A stretch of DNA of 27,200 nt from JBBPYA01 sp038200385 (GCA_038200385.1 JBBPYA010000266.1:1-27200), one strand, 5' to 3'; positions 7,525 through 15,134 are shown, numbered from the stretch's first letter. Translations and numbers: made by a program. The notes: generated by a model not told the origin, from the letters alone.

Positions 7525-9000
7525 GTGACGCGTCGCTGGCTGTTCGCCGACCAGCTCGGCCCGCACTTCCTCGATGGACCCGACCAGGACGTGCTCCTGA
7601 TCGAGTCGAAGGCCGTGTTCGCCCGGCGACGCTTCCACCGCCAGAAAGCGCACCTGGTGCTGTCCGCGTTGCGGCACCGCGCCACCGAACTCGGCGCCCG
7701 GGCCACGCTCGTCCGGTCCGAGACCTACGCCCCGGCGGTCCACGCCGCTGGCGACGGTCTGTCGGTGTGCGCACCCACGTCGCACGCTGCCCGCGCCCTG
7801 GTCGCCGGCCTGCCGGTGCAGGTGCTGCCGGCCCGGGGCTTCGCGACCGGCGAGGCGGACTTCGCCGCGTGGGTGGCCGGGCGCGGGGACCGCCGGTTGC
7901 TGCTGGAGGACTTCTACCGCGACGCCCGCCGGCGGCACGACGTCCTGATGGACGGCACCGAGCCCGCCGGGGGGCGGTGGAACTTCGACGCCGACAACCG
8001 GGAGCCGCCGCCGAAGGGTGCGGGGACGCTCGGCGTCCCGGAACCCCGGTGGCCGGCCGAGGACGACATCGACGCCGAGGTACGGCGGGACCTGGATCGC
8101 TGGGAGTCCGCTGGCGAGGTGAGCTTCGTGGGGCGGGACGGGCCGCGGTGGGCGGCGGTGACCCGTGGGGAGGCGCTGCACGTCCTGCGGGACTTCCTGG
8201 CCCACCGGCTGTCGGCGTTCGGCCCACACGAGGACGCGATGCTGGCCGGTGACGCGTGGATGGCGCACAGCTTGCTGTCTGTGCCGCTCAACCTGGGGCT
8301 GCTCGATCCACTGGAGGTGGTCGGGCAGGTGAAGGCGGCGTACCGGGCGGGCGCCGTACCGCTGGCCGGCGCGGAGGGCTTCATCCGGCAGGTGATCGGC
8401 TGGCGGGACTACGTGTGGAACATCTACTGGCACACCGGGCCGGCCTACCGGTCCCGCAATGCGCTGGCCGCCCGGCGAGCGGTGCCGTCGTGGTTCGCCG
8501 AGCTGGACGCGGACGCGGTGCAGGCCCGGTGCCTGTCCGACGTGCTCGGCGGGGTCCGGGACCGGGGATGGGTGCACCACATCCCGCGGCTGATGGTGCT
8601 CGGCAACTACGCACTGCAGCGCGGCTGGGACCCGGCCGCGGTGACCGACTGGTTCCACCGCTGCTTCCTGGACGGCTACGACTGGGTGATGCTGCCCAAC
8701 GTCGTGGGCATGTCGCAGTACGCCGACGGCGGCCTGATGGCCACCAAGCCGTACGCCTCCGGCGGGGCGTACATCAACCGGATGAGTGACTACTGCCGGC
8801 CGTGCCCGTACTCGCCGTCCCGGCGGCTCGGGGACTCCGCGTGCCCGTACACGGCGGGGTACTGGTGGTTCCTGGACCGCAACGCCGACCGGCTGGCCGG
8901 CAACCACCGGATGGCCCAGCCACTGGCCGGGCTGGCCAGGCTCGCCGACCGCGACGCCGTGGTCGACCAGGAGTCGGCCCGCGGCTCCCGCGCCCCCTAG
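7525..9000 (+). CDS. Iron-sulfur bacterial photolyase/cryptochrome (PhrB-like, probable (6-4) photolyase)
   Basis: A 491-residue flavoprotein of the photolyase-related group, expected to repair UV photoproducts using FAD and light. The N-terminal Rossmann part starts RRWLFADQLGPHFL, the FAD-binding C-terminal half contains GWRDYVWNIYW, and WVMLPNVVGMSQYADGG is strongly family-like. Cysteines at residues 336, 424, 427 and 440 reproduce the spacing of the 4Fe-4S ligands of Agrobacterium PhrB as I recall them (350, 438, 441, 454), so the cluster is probably present. Length is typical. GTG at 7525 is chosen because the fold starts there; TAGACC lies seven bases upstream and might be a weak -10 for a leaderless message. 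It follows plsC by 59 bp on the same strand. A sensory cryptochrome role cannot be excluded. Confidence 0.9.
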   Translation: MTRRWLFADQLGPHFLDGPDQDVLLIESKAVFARRRFHRQKAHLVLSALRHRATELGARATLVRSETYAPAVHAAGDGLSVCAPTSHAARALVAGLPVQVLPARGFATGEADFAAWVAGRGDRRLLLEDFYRDARRRHDVLMDGTEPAGGRWNFDADNREPPPKGAGTLGVPEPRWPAEDDIDAEVRRDLDRWESAGEVSFVGRDGPRWAAVTRGEALHVLRDFLAHRLSAFGPHEDAMLAGDAWMAHSLLSVPLNLGLLDPLEVVGQVKAAYRAGAVPLAGAEGFIRQVIGWRDYVWNIYWHTGPAYRSRNALAARRAVPSWFAELDADAVQARCLSDVLGGVRDRGWVHHIPRLMVLGNYALQRGWDPAAVTDWFHRCFLDGYDWVMLPNVVGMSQYADGGLMATKPYASGGAYINRMSDYCRPCPYSPSRRLGDSACPYTAGYWWFLDRNADRLAGNHRMAQPLAGLARLADRDAVVDQESARGSRAP

Positions 9001-9131
9001 TTCCAGCGCGACAGGTTCCCGACGGCGCGGCGGGGCGGCGAAGCGGCGGGGACGGGGCGGCGAGCGGCGGGCGGCAGCGTCGTGGCGACGTGATCAGGTA
9101 CCTCGGCAACCCTCAACTCCTGGTCGAGAGA

Positions 9132-9145
9132 GTTTCAGCTGAAAC
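9132..9145. promoter_or_regulatory. Perfect 14-bp palindrome, possible operator
   Basis: GTTTCAGCTGAAAC is a perfect inverted repeat without a spacer and is AT-rich for this genome. Such sites often bind dimeric repressors. It lies at the 3' end of the decayed minus-strand reading frame, and no adjacent intact promoter is obvious, so chance or relic status is possible. Confidence 0.25.
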
Positions 9146-9392
9146 GCTTTTCGGTCGCCGGCTCCGATGCCACGGACTCGACGTCGGACGGGTCGGCGTA
9201 CAGAGCGAAGCCGGGCTGACCGTTCGCCCGGATGGGCGCGAGCGTGATCGAGTGGCCTACCCGGGCCTGGACGCTGGCCCGCAGGAACGCCGCGATCGTA
9301 GGGTGGCCGCGGTACTCGTGCGGCGCGGGTGGCATCGCCAGTCACGCGTCGTAGGTCAGCGAGCCCAGCAGCCGCCCGGCGGTGTCTGTACC
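9135..9392 (-). pseudogene. Decayed SnoaL-like tail of an ECF sigma factor (SigG/TIGR02960 type)
   Basis: The minus strand reads ...GRLLGSLTYDA, then TGA, then LAMPPAPHEYRGHPTIAAFL and, further on, ITLAPIRANGQPGFALYADP. This is the C-terminal SnoaL-like domain typical of long ECF sigma factors, in which I recall an uninterrupted DDAWLAMPPAPHEY; a TGG to TGA change would explain the stop. The part after the stop could still be read from the ATG at 9335 (66 residues), but no sigma-2 or sigma-4 region is found upstream; that side runs straight into another gene remnant. It is therefore a fragment with an internal stop. The upstream limit is approximate. Confidence 0.65.
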
Positions 9393-9424
9393 GGTACGGA
9401 CTTCGACGAGAGGTGGACACCGCG

Positions 9425-9577
9425 ATGCCCCAGAACACCGGAGCGGCACTGGAGACGGCCCTGGCGTACTTCCGGGCCTGGACCGGTCACGACTTCGATC
9501 AGGCGATGTACGACACGGACACCGTCCCCGTCTCGAACGCCCCCGGCGCCGGGGACCTCACTCGGACGTGGCGATGA
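9425..9577 (+). pseudogene. Truncated SnoaL-like/NTF2-fold protein
   Basis: From ATG at 9425 the frame gives MPQNTGAALETALAYFRAWT and then GHDFDQAM, which is the first helix pair of small NTF2/SnoaL-like proteins of about 110-130 residues. After residue 28 the match fades (YDTDTVPVSNAPGAGD) and the frame stops after 50 residues, overlapping the 3' end of the antiporter gene by 20 bases. The beta-sheet that forms the cavity is missing. GAGAGGTGG upstream could be a remnant ribosome site. It is most simply the 5' stub of a deleted gene; a functional 50-residue peptide is unlikely. Confidence 0.6.
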
Positions 9578-11027
9578 AGACGTCGGGTTCGTCCTCGCAG
9601 TCCTCGTCGACCTGCCACAGCACCTGGTCACCGGCACGCAGTTCGGTGTCCGGGTGCAGGGCCAGCAACTCACCGTCCCGGCTGGCCATGCTGAGCCGGG
9701 CCTGGTCCCCGAGGCCGAGCGAGCGCACCTGACAGCCGTCGGCCGGCGACCCCGGCTCGACGGTGGACCGGCGCAGCGTGGGCGGTGGCTTGCGAAGCCG
9801 GAGCCCGATGGCGTAGGGCTGCGGCGGTTGGGCGTTCATCGGGATGCGCAGTGCGGAGGCGACCAGGGGGACGGTGCTGCCCTGGAGCAGCACCGACACG
9901 AGGACGACGACGAAGATCAACCGGTACACCTGCGGCCCGGCGTTGATGTCCGAGCTGAGCAGGAAGATGCCGAGCAGGATCGGGACGGCCCCCTTGAGCC
10001 CGGCCCAGAGGATGAACACCCGCTCGGCGGCGCGTAGCCGGACGGCCATCAGCAGCAGCCCCACCAGCACCGGCCGGATGACGAAGATCAGCAGCCCGGC
10101 CAGCGCCAGCCCGGTCAGGACGTCCCCGCTGCTCAGCAGGGTGGTCAGCGGGATGGTCAGCCCGAGCACGGCGAAGGCGACGATCTCGGCCAGGGTGGCC
10201 AGGGCGGAGGAGAACCGCTCGATCTCCGGCTTGTACGGCGCCCGCACGTCCCCCATGACGATGCCAGCAAGGAACACCGCGAGGAAGCCCGAGCCGTGTG
10301 CGGTGGCGGCCAGCCCGTAGATCGCGCAGGCGCCGGCGATCGCCCGCAGCGGGTACAGCGCCTCGTCGGGCAATTCGATGTGCTGGGTCACCCACCGCAG
10401 CGCCATGCCGCCCGCCACACCGACAGCGAGGCCGACGGCCATCTGCACCACGAACTCGATCGCGCCCGCGGTCAGGGCCCCGGCGCCGCCCGCGGTGGCG
10501 CCCAGGATGCTGATCAGCAGCGCGATGCCGACCGGGTCGTTCGCACCGGACTCCCCTTCCAGGATCGTCCCGCTGCGGCCGCCGATCTCCCGGCCGCCCA
10601 GCACGGAGAAGACCACCGCCGGATCCGTGGGCGCGAGCGCGGTCCCTAGCAGCAACGCCGTGGTCCAGGAGAAGCCGAACAGGAAGTGGATCGCCAGAGC
10701 CAACCCGCCCGCAGTGACCACGGTGCCGGCCACCCCGACCCACAGCACCGGCCCGGCGGACTGCCGGAACCGGCGCCAGCCGATCGACATTCCGCCGTCG
10801 AAGAGGACCAGGATCAGGGCGACGGTGACGATGCGCTCGTCCAGGCGGGCGGTCAGATCACCCAAGGGCGGCCACAGGTCAGTGGCGGCCGACGCGGAGA
10901 CGAGGAACAGTGCGGGCGCGGGGATCCGCAGCACCCGGCTGAGCCGGTTGCCCAGCAGCGCCAGCAGGACCGCGGCCCCGACGAGCAGCACCCCGATCCC
11001 GAAGACCGCGATGTCGTCGACGCCCAT
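9558..11027 (-). CDS. Cation:proton antiporter, CPA1/NhaP2-CvrA type, with C-terminal TrkA-C (RCK-C) domain
   Basis: A 489-residue integral membrane antiporter, probably K+ or Na+/H+. About twelve hydrophobic helices span residues 1-390, beginning AVFGIGVLLVGAAVLLALLG. The conserved core is LAPTDPAVVFSVLGG followed by LEGESGANDPVGIAL, the ND/GESGxNDP type of electroneutral CPA1 antiporters. A cytoplasmic tail from about 415 (VRSLGLGDQARLSMASRDGE, then LRAGDQVLWQVDED) matches a TrkA-C/RCK-C ligand-sensing domain. Length is normal for the CvrA/NhaP2 subgroup. ATG at 11027 is preferred over an in-frame upstream ATG because AGGAGG lies just upstream. It is downstream of the MscS and DUF2254 genes on the same strand (36 bp gap), a plausible osmotic group. 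Confidence 0.9.
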   Translation of the reverse strand: MGVDDIAVFGIGVLLVGAAVLLALLGNRLSRVLRIPAPALFLVSASAATDLWPPLGDLTARLDERIVTVALILVLFDGGMSIGWRRFRQSAGPVLWVGVAGTVVTAGGLALAIHFLFGFSWTTALLLGTALAPTDPAVVFSVLGGREIGGRSGTILEGESGANDPVGIALLISILGATAGGAGALTAGAIEFVVQMAVGLAVGVAGGMALRWVTQHIELPDEALYPLRAIAGACAIYGLAATAHGSGFLAVFLAGIVMGDVRAPYKPEIERFSSALATLAEIVAFAVLGLTIPLTTLLSSGDVLTGLALAGLLIFVIRPVLVGLLLMAVRLRAAERVFILWAGLKGAVPILLGIFLLSSDINAGPQVYRLIFVVVLVSVLLQGSTVPLVASALRIPMNAQPPQPYAIGLRLRKPPPTLRRSTVEPGSPADGCQVRSLGLGDQARLSMASRDGELLALHPDTELRAGDQVLWQVDEDCEDEPDVFIATSE

Positions 11028-11063
11028 GGTTCCTCCTGCCAATCCGTAACGGTCGTGGCCCGC

Positions 11064-12041
11064 TCAGGCGAGATCGTCGGATCGTTGCAGGGACACCGCG
11101 GGCAGCCCCACGATCTCGTACGTCGCCGAGGCGATGCCGACGCCGGCGGCGTCGAGGGCGGCGATGATGTCGCGGCTCATCCGGTCCTTGATCCCGCGGA
11201 CCCCGCGGTGCGGCACCAGGAACCGCAACGACAGCTCCAGCCAGTTGTCGGTGATCCGCCAGTACACCGCCGGTGCCAGTTCGGCGTCGGACATCGCGTA
11301 GCGGGAGCGCATGGAGATCAGCGCGCTCTCGGCCCGCGGGTCGTCGACCACCGCGTGCTCTCGGGCGGCCGCCAGCAGGATCTGCTCGACCCGCTCCCGG
11401 TCGTCCTTGTAGGCGATCGGCAGCACGATCTCCTCCCACAGGTAGGGAAAGTCGCGCGTGTAGTTGTAGACCGGCTCGGTGAAGATGGCGCCGTTGGTCA
11501 CCGTGACCAGGCGCCCGGTGTACTGCCGGGAGTGCACCCAGACGGCTGGATCGGCGCTGGCGACGGACGGCGGCTGGCCCATCTCCATGATCGTGGTCTT
11601 CAGGAAGCCCAGCTTGACGACGTCACCGCGCACGCCGCCCAGCGTGATCCGGTCCCCGACCCCGAACGTGTCACCGCGCAGGATCACGAAGTACGCCGCC
11701 AGCGACAGGATCACCTGCTGCAGCGCGAACGCCAGCCCGGCGCTGATCAGCCCGATCCCGGTGGTGATGTCGCTGTTCGGGGTGACCCAGATCGAGACCA
11801 CGCCGAGGACCAGGACGAGGGCGGCCACGACCTGCAGGCCCTGCCGGGCCCAGAACCGGCGGGGATCGGCCACCTCGCCGCCGAGCACCCGCCGGATCAG
11901 CGCCAGCGCGAGAAAGCGCAACGCGAAGACGACGAGGATCAGGCCGAGGGTGAACAGCAACTTGACCCCGGTCGTCGTGCTCACCCCGACCAGGGTCACG
12001 CCGAACACCCGGACCGCTCCACCCTCGGCCAGCACCGTCAC
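11064..12041 (-). CDS. MscS-family mechanosensitive ion channel
   Basis: A 325-residue small-conductance mechanosensitive channel protein. Three hydrophobic helices lie in the first 150 residues (VKLLFTLGLILVVFALRFLA, LQVVAALVLVLGVVSIWV and ITTGIGLISAGLAFALQQVI); the third should line the pore. The MscS beta domain follows: VILRGDTFGVGDRITLGGVR and GDVVKLGFLKTTIMEM, then VTVTNGAIFTEPVYNYTRD. The C-terminal alpha/beta vestibule domain covers the rest. The GTG start overlaps the upstream stop codon (GTGA), so translation is probably coupled to the DUF2254 gene. Such channels release solutes on hypo-osmotic shock; gating properties cannot be predicted. Confidence 0.88.
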   Translation of the reverse strand: MTVLAEGGAVRVFGVTLVGVSTTTGVKLLFTLGLILVVFALRFLALALIRRVLGGEVADPRRFWARQGLQVVAALVLVLGVVSIWVTPNSDITTGIGLISAGLAFALQQVILSLAAYFVILRGDTFGVGDRITLGGVRGDVVKLGFLKTTIMEMGQPPSVASADPAVWVHSRQYTGRLVTVTNGAIFTEPVYNYTRDFPYLWEEIVLPIAYKDDRERVEQILLAAAREHAVVDDPRAESALISMRSRYAMSDAELAPAVYWRITDNWLELSLRFLVPHRGVRGIKDRMSRDIIAALDAAGVGIASATYEIVGLPAVSLQRSDDLA

Positions 12042-13405
12042 GAGACCTCCTTGGAGGGAACCCAGTCCTGCCGCAGCGCCCGCTCCACGGACTCACCGAG
12101 GTCGGACAGCATGGCGCGCTCGGCGTCGTCGAAGTCCGCCGCGGCCGCCGTCGAGTGCAACCGGCCCAGTTGCGCGGTGACCGCGGCCCGCTGCTCGGCC
12201 AGCTCGACCTGCCAGCCGACCTCGGCGAGCAGCCCGAACACGCGGGCGAGGACGTCGGGGTCCGCAGCACCGTAGCGGCGCGGCTGGGCCACCGCGAGTT
12301 CCAGCAGGTCGGCGAATGCGGGGCGGCCCACCGCGAGCCGCACCACGTTGTCCTCGTCGGTGATCACGTCGGCCCCGAGCACCCGGCCGGCGAACTCACA
12401 CAGCAGGCTCGCGGAGTGCCCGAGGGCGTGTACGGCGGTCGTCGGGTCGTTGATGCCGGGCGAGAGCGCCTTGACGGCGACGTCGGTCAGCTGACGCAGG
12501 CCGTAGCCGATGTCCTCCGCCGACGTACGCTCCTTGCCAAGTTGTACCGCCTCGGTCACACCGCGGCGCAGCCGCTCCACGGCGGACCGGTCGAAGATCC
12601 CCGAGCGTGGCCACGCCGCGCCGATCGGATTGCCCTCCACCAGCCAGGTGCCCGGCCAGCGGTCGATCATGATGATGGCGTCGAGCTCTTTGGCCGTGGC
12701 GACCAGGTCCTCCCGGTCGAGACCGACCAGGAAACCCGACGCCGGGGCGTGCACGAGCGTCGCATGTGCCGGCGGGGTCGGTACCGCGCTCACCCACGGC
12801 GCCTCGGCCCGTGCGGTCAGCTCGCGGCGCAACGTGACGCCGGCCGCGCCCCGCACCGTCTGGAGCATCGTCTCCACCCGGATCACCTGGGCGAGGTGGG
12901 CCAGGAACAGGACCAGGCCTATGACGCTGGCGGTGGCCAGGATGAACGCCACGGTCACAGACAGGCGGGGTACGAACTCCTGGTGCGAACCGCCTTCGCT
13001 GCGCACGCTGCGCAGCACGGTCAGGGAGAAGGTGAAAGTGGAGAGGAACAGGGCCAGGGTGACCTGGACGAACAGGTCGCTGGTGAAGGTTCGGAGCAGT
13101 CGCGGAGAGAACTGGCTGCTGGCCAGCTGCAGGGTGACCACGGTCAACGAGAACGTCAGCGAGGTGACGGTGACCGTGGAGCTGGCGATGGCGTCCAGAA
13201 CCGTGCTGGCGGCTCCGCCGCCCCCGCCGAAGAGCAGGTTCTTCAGAGTCGGGGGCAGGCTGTCGTCGATACGGCCGTCCAGAACCGGAAACCAGAACCC
13301 CAGGATCAGGGCCAGCACCACGCCCATGATCGGCAGCGGCCACAGGTCGCTACGCAGGGAGTCGCGGAGTACGGCCAGTCCTCCACGCAAGCCTCGATCG
13401 CTCAT
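12038..13405 (-). CDS. DUF2254 family membrane protein
   Basis: A 455-residue predicted membrane protein of the DUF2254 family. Hydrophobic segments include LWPLPIMGVVLALILGFWF, then a helix region SSTVTVTSLTFSLTVVTLQL followed by ASSQFSPRLLR, which is the family hallmark, then LFVQVTLALFLSTFTFSLTV and LSVTVAFILATASVIGLVLF. The large C-terminal half is soluble and includes DIGYGLRQLTDVAVKALSPG followed by INDPTTAV, also family-typical. Function is unknown; family members are often next to transporters or channels, as here. ATG at 13405 is chosen because the cytoplasmic N-terminus MSDRGLRGG leads into the first helix; GTG at 13411 and ATG at 13441 are alternatives. The stop overlaps the MscS start by four bases. 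Confidence 0.87.
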   Translation of the reverse strand: MSDRGLRGGLAVLRDSLRSDLWPLPIMGVVLALILGFWFPVLDGRIDDSLPPTLKNLLFGGGGGAASTVLDAIASSTVTVTSLTFSLTVVTLQLASSQFSPRLLRTFTSDLFVQVTLALFLSTFTFSLTVLRSVRSEGGSHQEFVPRLSVTVAFILATASVIGLVLFLAHLAQVIRVETMLQTVRGAAGVTLRRELTARAEAPWVSAVPTPPAHATLVHAPASGFLVGLDREDLVATAKELDAIIMIDRWPGTWLVEGNPIGAAWPRSGIFDRSAVERLRRGVTEAVQLGKERTSAEDIGYGLRQLTDVAVKALSPGINDPTTAVHALGHSASLLCEFAGRVLGADVITDEDNVVRLAVGRPAFADLLELAVAQPRRYGAADPDVLARVFGLLAEVGWQVELAEQRAAVTAQLGRLHSTAAAADFDDAERAMLSDLGESVERALRQDWVPSKEVS

Positions 13406-13534
13406 CGTCACTCTGTTCTGCCGGGGTCGAAGTGGGCTCACCCCATCACAGCGCCGGCGCCGTCAGGCGGGCGACACCCTGTCGGCCTCTAGCGAGGGCG
13501 TCGGGGACCGACGATCCGGGTCGGTCCAGGTCGG

Positions 13535-15007
13535 TCAGTCCCAGGACAGGCTGCGTGCCACCGCCTGGCGCCACCGGGCGTGCCGGCCGTCGCCGCGAGC
13601 TCCCTCGACGGGGGTGAATCGGCGGTCCTCCCGCCAGGTGGCGGCCAGCTGGTCGGTCGAGGACCACACGCCCACGGCCAGCCCGGCCAGGAACGCCGCG
13701 CCCAGCGCGGTCGTCTCGGTGACGACGGGGCGGCGTACCGGCACCCCGAGCTGGTCGGCCTGCAACTGGCAGAGCAGGTCGTTGGCCGACGCGCCACCGT
13801 CGGCGGACAGCTCCGGTACCTCGATGCCGGCCTCGTCGACCATCACGTCGACGACGTCGCGGACCTCGAACGCGATGGCCTCCAGGGTGGCCCGCGCCAG
13901 GTGTGCCCGGGTGGTTCCCCTCGTGATGCCCACGATGGTGCCGCGGGCGCCCGGATCCCAGTCCGGGGCCCCGAGACCGGTCAGCGCCGGGACGAAGAAC
14001 ACGCCGCCGGTGTCGGCCACCGTCCGGGCGAGCCCCTCGATCTCGGCGGCCTGATCGATCAGTCCGAGCCCGTCTCGCAGCCACTGCACCGCCGCCCCCG
14101 TGACGAAGATGGCGCCCTCCAGTGCGTAGACCGGCCCGGCACCGAGGTCCCACGCGACCGTGGTGAGCAGCCCGGCCCCGGAGCGGACCGGCGTACCCCC
14201 GGTGTTGGCCAGCACGAACGAGCCGGTGCCGTAGGTGCACTTGGACGCACCCTGCTGGTAGCAGGCCTGCCCGAACAGCGCCGCCTGCTGGTCCCCGGCG
14301 ATCCCGGCGATGGGCAGATCCAGCCCCAGGAACGACGCCGGATCGGACCGGCCGAGTTCGCCGGAGGACGGCACCACCTCGGGGAGCGCGGACTCCGGTA
14401 CGCCGAGCAGCGCGCACAGCTCCGCCGACCAGCCCCCCGCCTCCAAGTCGTAGAGCAGCGTCCGGCTGGCGTTGCTGGGGTCGGTGACGTGCCGGCGCCC
14501 GCCGGTCAACCGCGCGACGACGTAGGAGTCCACCGTGCCGATCGCGACCGCGCCGTCCCGCACCCCGGACCAGGCCCGCTCGTCCTCCTCGGACAGCCAC
14601 GCCAGCTTGGTCCCGGTGAAGTACGGGTCCAGCCGCAGCCCGGTCAGTTCCCGGACCCGGTCCTCGTGCCCGGCCTCGCGCAGCCGGGTGCACAGCGCCG
14701 CCGTGCGCCGGTCCTGCCACACGATCGCCGGCCGGGGCGCCTGCAGTGACGACCGGTCCCAGAGCACGGCGGTCTCCCGCTGGTTCGTGATCCCGATCGC
14801 CACCGGCGCCCGCGGGGCGGCCTGCAGCGCCACCCGCGCCGACGACAGGGTGGCCGACCAGATGTCCTCGGGTTCGTGCTCGACCCAACCCGGCCGCGGG
14901 AAGCGTTGGGTGAACTCCGAGTAGCCCCGGCCGGTCACCGCGCCGTCCTCGTCGACGACGAGCGCCGTCACCCCTGTCGTCCCGGCATCGATCGCAAGCA
15001 CACCCAT
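13535..15007 (-). CDS. glpK: Glycerol kinase (FGGY family)
   Basis: A 490-residue cytoplasmic kinase expected to make sn-glycerol 3-phosphate. Family motifs are the N-terminal AIDAGTTGVTALVVDEDG (phosphate 1), PGWVEHEPEDIW, ITNQRETAVLWDR, WQDRRTAALC, KCTYGTGSFVLANTG, and LSADGGASANDLLCQLQADQ (adenosine motif). Length is near the usual 490-500. The start is unusual. ATG at 15007 lies inside a repeat copy, and an in-frame GTG at 15031, the start of that same repeat copy, would add eight residues (VSERSERT). Because the FGGY fold begins immediately after ATG 15007, that start is preferred; GGAG in the repeat could serve as ribosome site. It is divergent from the exoribonuclease gene. No glpF or glpD is in the window. 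Confidence 0.9.
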   Translation of the reverse strand: MGVLAIDAGTTGVTALVVDEDGAVTGRGYSEFTQRFPRPGWVEHEPEDIWSATLSSARVALQAAPRAPVAIGITNQRETAVLWDRSSLQAPRPAIVWQDRRTAALCTRLREAGHEDRVRELTGLRLDPYFTGTKLAWLSEEDERAWSGVRDGAVAIGTVDSYVVARLTGGRRHVTDPSNASRTLLYDLEAGGWSAELCALLGVPESALPEVVPSSGELGRSDPASFLGLDLPIAGIAGDQQAALFGQACYQQGASKCTYGTGSFVLANTGGTPVRSGAGLLTTVAWDLGAGPVYALEGAIFVTGAAVQWLRDGLGLIDQAAEIEGLARTVADTGGVFFVPALTGLGAPDWDPGARGTIVGITRGTTRAHLARATLEAIAFEVRDVVDVMVDEAGIEVPELSADGGASANDLLCQLQADQLGVPVRRPVVTETTALGAAFLAGLAVGVWSSTDQLAATWREDRRFTPVEGARGDGRHARWRQAVARSLSWD

Positions 15008-15042
15008 GGTTCGCTCGCTCCGCTCGCTCACGATGGCACCGT
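15003..15042 (-). repeat. SERSERT repeat, copy fused to glpK start
   Basis: These 40 bp are identical to 15083-15122, exactly 80 bp away. Read on the minus strand, the copy supplies GTG (15031) through GAACCATGGG, so its ATG is the probable glpK start. A related element occurs at 25225-25384 on the plus strand. Confidence 0.9.
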
Positions 15043-15111
15043 CCTGCGGCCGGTGACCGGCTTCGCCGGGACATCGTGAACGCCCATGGTTCGCTCGCTC
15101 CGCTCGCTCAC
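15032..15111 (-). repeat. SERSERT repeat, complete 80-bp unit upstream of glpK
   Basis: Read on the minus strand from GTG at 15111, the unit encodes 27 residues beginning VSERSERTMG. Its TGA overlaps the GTG (15031) of the next copy as GTGA. A 5-bp hairpin at 15057-15069 (CCGGC, loop GAA, GCCGG in unit orientation) lies 42 bases into the unit, the same offset as in the copies near crtYd. The first 36 bases match those copies except for one base. Confidence 0.85.
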
Positions 15112-15121
15112 GATGGCACCG

Positions 15122-15127
15122 TACGGT
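15122..15127 (+). promoter_or_regulatory. Candidate -10 box for the exoribonuclease gene
   Basis: TACGGT ends seven bases before GTG 15135, which would give a leaderless message. Its first base is the last base of the 40-bp repeat copy at 15083-15122, so the promoter abuts the repeat. No -35 is evident. Confidence 0.4.
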
Positions 15128-15134
15128 GAGCCGC

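Larger units (their letters stand above)
9001..9557. other. Gene-debris interval between photolyase and antiporter genes
   Basis: No intact gene was found here. Bases 9001-9131 are low-complexity GC-rich (GGCGGGGCGG-like runs) with nothing recognisable. The remainder holds a broken SnoaL/sigma-factor tail on the minus strand and a truncated NTF2-like start on the plus strand, described separately, plus a palindrome at 9132-9145. Confidence 0.6.
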
